A stretch of 5,668 bases of DNA from Deltaproteobacteria bacterium (GTDB taxonomy: Bacteria; Desulfobacterota; Desulfobulbia; Desulfobulbales; Desulfobulbaceae), in assembly GCA_024277485.1 (NCBI GenBank), contig JAJRVA010000108.1, forward strand, positions 1 to 5,668, written 5' to 3'. This document shows, one piece after another, positions 1-4,205 of the stretch. Numbering within the stretch: the stretch's first letter is position 1; every line of letters begins with the position of its first letter. The position numbers and the translations under genes are program-made. The notes below the pieces were generated by a model. The model was not told the origin of the DNA, searched no databases, and was given only the letters and a program-made list of their open reading frames with translations.

Positions 1-860
1 ATTCCATGGCCATGCTGTTTCCCGGCAACCCAGTCCCCTTCGTAGCGGGACGAATCAGGATATTCCATGATGCCACGTCCATGAACCCGGCCGTCCTGAA
101 ATTCACCTGAATATTTCCGACCGTCCGGCCAGGTCATCTCCCCGGGTCCCGTTATAACTCCATCGGTAAACGTACCTGTGTACTGCACTCCATCAGGAAA
201 ACTGATACTGCCCTGCCCGTCATACAGGTTGTCCTGAAAATCTCCCCTGTAAACAGTGCCGTCCGGGAGTTCAAGGGTCCCTTCTCCCTGTCGTTTTCCG
301 CTGAAATACATACCGGTGTACTTTGTGCCGTCCGCGTATATCCTTACCCCTTTTCCGGCGGGCCCTCCGTTATGAAATACACCCGTAAAGCTCGACCCGT
401 CCGGATACAGAAGTTTTCCTTGCCCCTCGATGATATTGCTGCGGAAATCACCAGTGTATTTCCTGCCGTCAGGAGAGGACAAGGTCCCTCTGCCGTCAAA
501 CCGGCCAAGCGCGAACTCTCCAGTGTACTCCATACCATCCGCCCTGGTCAGCGTTCCGGTACCGTCAATAACCCCGTTGCGGAATGTCCCTGTATAGATT
601 CTGCCGTCCGGGCTTTTCAGTCTCCCTGCACCCTCGAATTTTCCCCTGACAAACCGGCCGGTATATTCAAGGCCGTCTGGAAAGACCAGCGTACCCTGGC
701 CCCAGAGGTAACCGTTTCTAAATTCTCCAGTGTAGACACGTCCGTCCGCGCTCTCAAGACGACCGGCACCATTTCGACAGTCCCCTTCAACACAGGCAGC
801 ATATAGTACAGAAGGAAGAAGGAACACTGCCGCCAGACAGATACATACTTTTTTCATCAT
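1..860 (-). CDS. Exported MORN-repeat protein, 3' end beyond the left edge
   Basis: The frame stays open from an ATG at 860 to the window edge (286 complete codons) with no stop seen; the C-terminus is missing. Residues 1-22 form a signal peptide (MMKK, then a hydrophobic stretch ending LYAA). The mature protein begins with a cysteine-bearing CVEGDCRNG segment. Residues 31-283 are 11 consecutive repeats of exactly 23 residues, each following G-x-G-x-L-x-x-x-D-G-x-x-Y-x-G-x-F-x-x-G, and a twelfth starts at the edge. This is the MORN (membrane occupation and recognition nexus) pattern, a beta-hairpin repeat found in membrane- or protein-binding scaffolds. The cysteine after YAA is a poor lipobox (Tyr at -3), so signal peptidase I cleavage is more likely than lipidation. 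In-frame ATGs at 869, 860 and 857 are all possible; GGATGG just upstream favours 860 or 857. Molecular role unknown. The family call is firm. Confidence 0.9.
   Translation of the reverse strand, partial: MMKKVCICLAAVFLLPSVLYAACVEGDCRNGAGRLESADGRVYTGEFRNGYLWGQGTLVFPDGLEYTGRFVRGKFEGAGRLKSPDGRIYTGTFRNGVIDGTGTLTRADGMEYTGEFALGRFDGRGTLSSPDGRKYTGDFRSNIIEGQGKLLYPDGSSFTGVFHNGGPAGKGVRIYADGTKYTGMYFSGKRQGEGTLELPDGTVYRGDFQDNLYDGQGSISFPDGVQYTGTFTDGVITGPGEMTWPDGRKYSGEFQDGRVHGRGIMEYPDSSRYEGDWVAGKQHGHG
12..770 (-). repeat. Eleven tandem 69-bp MORN-coding units
   Basis: Reading the minus strand, codons for the G-x-G start of each MORN unit recur every 69 bases without any insertion or deletion over 759 bases. 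The DNA copies are diverged and the protein pattern is better conserved than the bases, which points to old duplication under selection rather than a recent expansion. Units 5 and 8 have Asn instead of the usual Gly near the end of the repeat (RSN, QDN), and unit 11 has DSS in place of DG. A twelfth unit begins at position 11 and is cut by the edge. Confidence 0.9.
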
Positions 861-890
861 ACCATCCATAATTTGTGTTATCATATTGCA

Positions 891-920
891 ATCATAGTCT
901 TTTCCTTCAACTTATGCCAG
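891..920 (-). promoter_or_regulatory. Candidate sigma-70 promoter for the MORN gene
   Basis: On the minus strand, TATGAT (896-891) is a 5/6 match to the -10 box, with CTGGCA (920-915, 4/6 match to TTGACA) 18 bases upstream. Transcription would start near 884, giving a leader of about 25 nt. A second TATGAT lies at 885-880. The match is modest and such hexamers are frequent by chance. Confidence 0.25.
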
Positions 921-1020
921 AACCCTTTCCTGTATTTTTGCGCTGACCACTGAAGGGCGGCAATCCCTCCGCTCACCTGGAAAAAACTCCTGAAAATACC
1001 TTTACTCTCAGCGAAGCAGA

Positions 1021-1057
1021 AAACCTGTATGCCATGCAGGTTTCGGCACCCCTGTGC
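1021..1057. repeat. 23-bp imperfect palindrome plus adjacent small hairpin
   Basis: Positions 1021-1031 pair with 1033-1043 around a central C at 1032. All pairs are Watson-Crick except 1028/1036, a T-G wobble; the outer arms are AAACCTG and CAGGTTT. Directly after it, GCAC (1046-1049) can pair with GTGC (1054-1057) across a CCCT loop. A T-rich tract follows at 1070-1089. It could be an operator for a dimeric regulator, an RNA hairpin in a leader, or one copy of a dispersed intergenic repeat. The sequence alone does not decide. Confidence 0.5.
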
Positions 1058-1140
1058 GTAATGACTAAATTCTTCTTTTTCTTGATTTTATTCCGTCTAA
1101 TATGATTCAATGAACAGCGTAACAGAAATTTTCCAGTCAA

Positions 1141-1146
1141 TATAAT
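1141..1146 (+). promoter_or_regulatory. Candidate -10 box of the heme sensor gene
   Basis: A perfect TATAAT lies 29 bases before the ATG of the sensor gene. Initiation about 7 bases downstream would give a short leader that keeps the nearer of the two ribosome binding sites intact. No good TTGACA-like -35 box lies 16-18 bases upstream, so either an activator is needed or the match is chance in AT-rich DNA. Confidence 0.3.
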
Positions 1147-1153
1147 TTTTATC

Positions 1154-1168
1154 AGGAGAAATAAGGAG
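1154..1168 (+). promoter_or_regulatory. Doubled Shine-Dalgarno sequence before the sensor gene
   Basis: AGGAG occurs at 1154-1158 and again within AAGGAG at 1163-1168. The second copy is 6 bases from the ATG at 1175, which is ideal spacing and fixes that start. The first is 16 bases away, too far to serve this ATG well; it may act as a standby site or be chance in a purine-rich leader. Confidence 0.7.
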
Positions 1169-1174
1169 AAAAAA

Positions 1175-2050
1175 ATGAGTATCCGCGTACGATTTATGGC
1201 GCTTATTGCCGTACTCAGTCTCATCTCGTCGATATCCCTGGCCGTTCTCAGCTATAAGTTCAGTGTTCATAACGCACTCGAGGAAGCCAAGGTCAAGGGA
1301 ACCCTGGTGTACAACTATATGAATGCCTCACGTGATTATTTCAGGAAACACCAGCTTCCTGTCATCTATGAGGTAGCCGGCCGTGAGGAATTCATTCCAG
1401 AGCTCATGTCTTCCTTTGCCGTAACCAGGGGGGTCTTTGAGGTCTTCTCTGAATCAACGCCTGATTTTTTCTTTAAGCAGGCAACCAATAATCCCCTGGT
1501 GCCCAGCAACAAGGCCGACGACCAGGAGCTTGAAATCATAGCGGACTTTCACAAGGATCAGAAAAAAACGTATACTGAAGGGCAAATCCTGAAAAACGAC
1601 AAAACATACTATTACTTTGCCCAGCCGATCCGGGTCAGTGATGAGTCATGCCTTGAGTGTCACGGCAACCCGGCAGAGGCCCCTGAAGAGCAGCTTGATA
1701 TCTATGGTGAGGAAAATGGATACAACTGGGAACTTGGGGATACCGTTTCCGCTTTAATCGTTTACGTACCAATCCAGAAAACACTGGATAAGGCCAAAAA
1801 AGAAGCCGGGACCCTGTTTTTAGCAGGTACTGCCGGCATTGTCCTGCTGATGCTCCTTATCTGGATTTTCTTCAGCCGTTACATTGTCAAGCCGGTAATA
1901 ATGCTTGAACAGCGGGCAACGGAGATCAGTCTCGGTAAAAACCTGAACGAAAGTATCGTCATCTCTGCCAGCGATGAAATAGGGTCTCTTGGAAGAGCGG
2001 TTGACAGACTGAGAATCAGCATTAAAAAGATGTTAGAGAGGTACAAGTAA
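1175..2050 (+). CDS. Membrane sensor with periplasmic Tll0287-like (DUF3365) heme-c domain and HAMP domain
   Basis: The 291-residue protein has a transmembrane helix at about 6-26, a periplasmic domain at about 30-208, a second helix at about 212-233 and a HAMP domain at about 234-287 (Pro240 after the helix, DEIG at 267-270). The periplasmic domain carries one CxxCH heme-c attachment motif, CLECH at 159-163, followed by GNP, as in Tll0287-like/DUF3365 proteins, which have a PAS-like fold. Heme attachment would need the cytochrome c maturation system after Sec export. The likely role is sensing redox state or a small ligand in the periplasm and passing a conformational signal through HAMP. 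The protein stops right after HAMP, with no kinase, GGDEF or chemotaxis output domain, and no remnant of one follows. It lies 96 bases before the rhodanese-like gene on the same strand. Domain calls are firm; the ligand and partner are unknown. Confidence 0.88.
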   Translation: MSIRVRFMALIAVLSLISSISLAVLSYKFSVHNALEEAKVKGTLVYNYMNASRDYFRKHQLPVIYEVAGREEFIPELMSSFAVTRGVFEVFSESTPDFFFKQATNNPLVPSNKADDQELEIIADFHKDQKKTYTEGQILKNDKTYYYFAQPIRVSDESCLECHGNPAEAPEEQLDIYGEENGYNWELGDTVSALIVYVPIQKTLDKAKKEAGTLFLAGTAGIVLLMLLIWIFFSRYIVKPVIMLEQRATEISLGKNLNESIVISASDEIGSLGRAVDRLRISIKKMLERYK

Positions 2051-2135
2051 GGGCATCCTGCAGTATTGCCTGCTTACCCGATAACTGTACCACAGGAAAA
2101 TACACATTGAAACACGTTGAGCACGTTACCCGCTC

Positions 2136-2141
2136 AGGAGG
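2136..2141 (+). promoter_or_regulatory. Strong Shine-Dalgarno deciding the rhodanese-like start
   Basis: A full AGGAGG sits 5 bases before the ATG at 2147. This outweighs an in-frame TTG at 2117, which has no such site and would put polar residues before the signal peptide. Confidence 0.85.
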
Positions 2142-2146
2142 ACATC

Positions 2147-2608
2147 ATGTTGAGCTGTAAAAAACTTTTGACCAGGCGGCTGATATACCTTGCCGGTGTA
2201 TTCGTCCTGCTTGTTGCCGTATCGCCGGTCATTGCCTCTGACTACAAGTTTATGGAACCGGCAGACTTCAAGGTACGGCTTGACACCAAAACACCGACCA
2301 TAATTGTCGACATCCAGAAAAAAAACGCCTACAAGGAGCATCATTTTTACGGCTCTGTCAGAACCTTTGCCTACCCGGCTAAAACAGACATGGACAAGGA
2401 AAGCCTGTTCCAGGCTGTGCGATTGTACGAAACAACCCAAAACGAGGTGGTTATCGTCGGTCCCCGGGGCGGCAGGGCGTCCCAGAGGTCGCATGACTAC
2501 CTGGTGACACGCGGAATCCCGGAAGAAAAGATATTTATCCTGAAGGGCGGGATCAGGAAATGGCCGTACAAGGAAATGCTCCTGAATATCAAGGGCGGCT
2601 GCAAATAA
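2147..2608 (+). CDS. Secreted rhodanese-like protein lacking the catalytic cysteine
   Basis: Starting at the ATG at 2147, the product is 153 residues. Residues 1-30 are a signal peptide (CKKLLTRR, hydrophobic core, cleavage likely after VIA), so the protein should be periplasmic. The rest is one rhodanese (sulfurtransferase) domain: IIVDIQ (52-57) matches the conserved IxVD strand, the YKEHHFYGS segment (62-70) matches the family's HIPGA region, and LKGGIRKWP (132-140) matches the end motif GGxxxW. The active-site loop, normally CRxGxRS, reads PRGGRAS at 106-112, so proline replaces the persulfide-forming cysteine. The only cysteine outside the signal peptide is Cys152, next to the C-terminus. 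Classic sulfurtransferase activity is therefore unlikely; a binding or structural role is inferred. It follows the heme sensor on the same strand with no clear terminator in the 96-base gap, so co-transcription is plausible. Confidence 0.82.
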   Translation: MLSCKKLLTRRLIYLAGVFVLLVAVSPVIASDYKFMEPADFKVRLDTKTPTIIVDIQKKNAYKEHHFYGSVRTFAYPAKTDMDKESLFQAVRLYETTQNEVVIVGPRGGRASQRSHDYLVTRGIPEEKIFILKGGIRKWPYKEMLLNIKGGCK

Positions 2609-2632
2609 TTCCGTCCTGAACGCAGGTTTGCA
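2600..2632. repeat. Bulged inverted repeat at the rhodanese-like stop codon
   Basis: TGCAAA (2600-2605) can pair with TTTGCA (2627-2632), and inside it CCTG (2615-2618) with CAGG (2623-2626) around a 4-base loop. The two stems are continuous on the 3' side and separated by 9 unpaired bases, including the TAA stop, on the 5' side. No U-run follows on either strand, so it is not a classical intrinsic terminator, but it lies in the 51-base gap between convergent genes where termination would be expected. Confidence 0.35.
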
Positions 2633-2659
2633 TCTGCATGGAAAGAGGAGGACCCGGGC

Positions 2660-3292
2660 TCACAGGAGGTGCTTGACCTGGGCCTGGAACTCCTCGGACA
2701 GCGCGGTGTCACCTATTTCTTCAACAAGCATTGTGATCAGTTCCGGCAACCTGGAAACAGATGGTGGTCCGTTCTGTCGCCACCTGCTGACATAGTCGGA
2801 CATGACCATTCCAGCCACCGGACCGATGGCTGCGGCAAGGGCATTCTCGATCTCTTCAAAATACTTCTGCGCTTCTCCCTGGGCACCGGGTGCAGGATCT
2901 TTACTCCGGGCAGTATCCCGGCCTGTACTCTCCTGCCCGGCTGAAACCGGTCTTTCCAGTTCTTCCCGCATGTCTTCAGCAAGCATTGCCGCGGTTGTTG
3001 CAACAAGTGAACAGTTGGCCTCTGCATCGCAGATGGTCAGCAGAATGGCCCCGGTATGCAGCGGCAAACCCACCACCGAATACCTGTCAAAACGATAGTG
3101 CGCCGACTTGATATTCAGCTTATTCATTGTCCCCATCTGCATGAGGCGGACAAAATGGATGCCTACCTTCTCGGTGAGGTCCCGGGGCATGTCGGCATTA
3201 AAGTCGGAACAGAGCGCACCGTCTGCCTTGTCAAATATACAGGAACCGGATACACCTGGAATCACGGATATTTCGTCAAGTAATCGTCTCAT
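2660..3292 (-). CDS. Roadblock/LC7-domain protein with helical C-terminal module
   Basis: The product is 210 residues, cytoplasmic, with no signal or membrane segment. Residues 3-112 fit the Roadblock/LC7 fold (MglB-like): EISVIPGVSGSCIFDKADG at the start, a middle amphipathic helix, a VVGLPLHTGAILLTICD strand pair at about 73-89, and a final helix to about 112. A polar, Ala/Pro/Gly-rich linker (113-140) leads to a second predicted helical domain (142-209) with the motif AAAIGPVAGMV at 153-163, which resembles a short IGPxA-type module found at the ends of some bacterial signalling proteins (from memory, unverified). Bacterial Roadblock proteins commonly dimerise and regulate Ras-like GTPases such as MglA. 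It begins 12 bases after the stop of the upstream DUF4388-Roadblock gene, with no clear ribosome binding site, which suggests translational coupling. Roadblock assignment is by pattern only and remote. Confidence 0.72.
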   Translation of the reverse strand: MRRLLDEISVIPGVSGSCIFDKADGALCSDFNADMPRDLTEKVGIHFVRLMQMGTMNKLNIKSAHYRFDRYSVVGLPLHTGAILLTICDAEANCSLVATTAAMLAEDMREELERPVSAGQESTGRDTARSKDPAPGAQGEAQKYFEEIENALAAAIGPVAGMVMSDYVSRWRQNGPPSVSRLPELITMLVEEIGDTALSEEFQAQVKHLL

Positions 3293-3304
3293 GACACAGC
3301 CGGA

Positions 3305-4039
3305 CTACTGGTCCCTGAGGGCCGGACCAAGTTTATCGGACACCTCGTCAACAGAACCGTTTTCGTCAAGCAGCAGGCCGATAATCACCCCGGCCCCGGG
3401 AACAATCAGGAGTGTCTCGCCACTCTCCAGAACCAGGTGGATGCGATTTGGCCCTTTGACATCCAGCACCTTACGCATCTGGATGCCGCTGACAATGCAG
3501 TAGGTAATGAAATCACCCATTTTCCTCTGCCTTGAAGACTGGGTGATCATCTTTCCCCGGCGGTTGAGCAGGAAATAATGTTTTATACCTACAATGGTGG
3601 TTATACTCTGAATTATATGCCGTATGGCCGGATCAATGTGGTCTTCCCCGGCAGGCTCCGGAATGACGGAACTGCCGGATTCACTTTCACCCTCAGGCCC
3701 GTCTTCCGTATCCCTGCCTTCCTCATCCTGCTGTTTAGCGGCATCGAGCAGGATATGGGCCAGCGGCAGATGAATGCGGCGCATGCGGTCCGCTGCATGT
3801 GTTACCCGAAAGGAGGGGTTGGCCCAGGATAAAATTGTATACGCAGCCCTCCGGCCTACCTCCTCTCCTGCCTGGCAGTCGATAAGCGTACCGTCTTCGA
3901 AGAAAAAACTTCCCTCAAGATCCCCGGTGCTGACCACAAGCGTACAGCTTTTCCGCTCCTGCTCCAGCATCTGCAGAAACGAGGAGAGCGAGACGCCGCC
4001 GATCAAACCTCCTTCCATAGCTCCATCCTGTTGTGCCAT
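3305..4039 (-). CDS. DUF4388 plus Roadblock/LC7 domain protein
   Basis: From the ATG at 4039 the product is 244 residues, soluble and cytoplasmic. Residues about 14-100 match DUF4388: GVSLSSFLQMLEQERKSC, then a strand-turn-strand with FFFEDGTLIDC, then GRRAAYTILSW. Residues 104-133 are an acidic Glu/Asp/Gly/Ser-rich linker. Residues 140-238 fit a Roadblock/LC7 domain, with IIQSITTIVGIKHYFLLNRRG, a central helix, HLVLESGETLLIVPG and VIIGLLLDENG. DUF4388 proteins are usually signalling or regulatory in delta-proteobacteria and often sit near GTPase or two-component genes. An in-frame TTG at 4057 would add six residues, but the ATG at 4039 is preceded by AGGGA at short spacing and is preferred. 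It is the first gene of a two-gene unit with the Roadblock gene downstream, and the two proteins may form a heterodimer. Confidence 0.75.
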   Translation of the reverse strand: MAQQDGAMEGGLIGGVSLSSFLQMLEQERKSCTLVVSTGDLEGSFFFEDGTLIDCQAGEEVGRRAAYTILSWANPSFRVTHAADRMRRIHLPLAHILLDAAKQQDEEGRDTEDGPEGESESGSSVIPEPAGEDHIDPAIRHIIQSITTIVGIKHYFLLNRRGKMITQSSRQRKMGDFITYCIVSGIQMRKVLDVKGPNRIHLVLESGETLLIVPGAGVIIGLLLDENGSVDEVSDKLGPALRDQ

Positions 4040-4205
4040 TCTTCCCTGCAGATTCAAATCTCAAAGAGAATAATCGTAAAAACATCTGATCCGGAAAATT
4101 ACTGACTTACCGCCAATCAAACCGACACGATACATGTTACCCGTAAAACATATTTTTTAACAGAAAAATTGCGTGCCGTCCACAGTCAATCCGGTCGAAA
4201 TCGTC
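4040..4205. other. Intergenic region between CLC and DUF4388-Roadblock genes
   Basis: This 166-base AT-rich gap should hold the end of the CLC transcript and the start of the Roadblock unit, both on the minus strand. No convincing -35/-10 pair or GC-rich hairpin with U-run was found on that strand. A weak hairpin at 4134-4151 followed by TTTTTT at 4153-4158 would work only for plus-strand transcripts, where no gene lies upstream. Confidence 0.6.

Larger units (their letters stand above)
861..1174. other. Divergent intergenic region, about 310 bp, no gene supported
   Basis: This stretch separates the minus-strand MORN gene from the plus-strand heme sensor gene, so it should hold the control regions of both. 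The part next to the MORN gene has the TATGAT elements. The middle has a 23-bp imperfect palindrome at 1021-1043 followed by a smaller hairpin and a T-rich tract. The part next to the sensor gene is AT-rich and has a TATAAT at 1141 and a doubled ribosome binding site. The only long reading frame here, on the minus strand from 1224 to 973, overlaps the start of the sensor gene, is rich in Ile/Leu/Lys from AT-rich DNA, and has no recognisable family. Confidence 0.7.

Noticed and set aside
372..806. Plus-strand 144-codon open frame opposite the MORN gene
   Set aside because: It lies antisense to in-frame MORN repeats, has no recognisable domain or ribosome binding site, and is explained by the codon pattern of the repeats.
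960..1062. Riboswitch-like pieces on the minus strand (ACGCACAGGG as in GEMM-I; GGGGTGCC, GCTGAGA and GGAGGGA as in TPP riboswitches)
   Set aside because: The GEMM core GGCAAACC and ACGCAAAGCC are absent, and the TPP P2 pairing partner ACCC after CTGAGA is missing. The MORN gene is also not an expected target. A covariance-model scan (Rfam) of 860-1080 on both strands would settle it.
973..1224. Minus-strand 83-codon open frame across the sensor start and leader
   Set aside because: It overlaps the well-supported start of the heme sensor, is made of AT-rich Ile/Leu/Lys codons and has no ribosome binding site or known family.
2117..2146. TTG start ten codons upstream of the rhodanese-like ATG
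   Set aside because: It has no ribosome binding site, while the ATG at 2147 has AGGAGG at ideal spacing and begins a good signal peptide. The CACGTT direct repeat here (2113-2118, 2122-2127) is too short to interpret.
2669..2944. Plus-strand open frame with AGGAGG nearby, inside the Roadblock gene
   Set aside because: It is antisense to a gene with clear domain pattern, and its product shows no recognisable motif.
4040..4057. TTG start at 4057 for the DUF4388-Roadblock gene
   Set aside because: The ATG at 4039 is a stronger codon, has AGGGA just upstream, and the extra six residues add nothing to the domain.
4134..4158. Terminator-like weak hairpin followed by six T on the plus strand
   Set aside because: Both flanking genes are on the minus strand, so a plus-strand terminator has nothing to end; the stem is AT-rich with an unpaired AA and a 2-base loop.
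4165..4182. Sigma-54-like element (CGGCACG then TTTTC, minus strand) before the DUF4388-Roadblock gene
   Set aside because: The -24 half resembles TGGCACG but the essential GC of the -12 half is absent.
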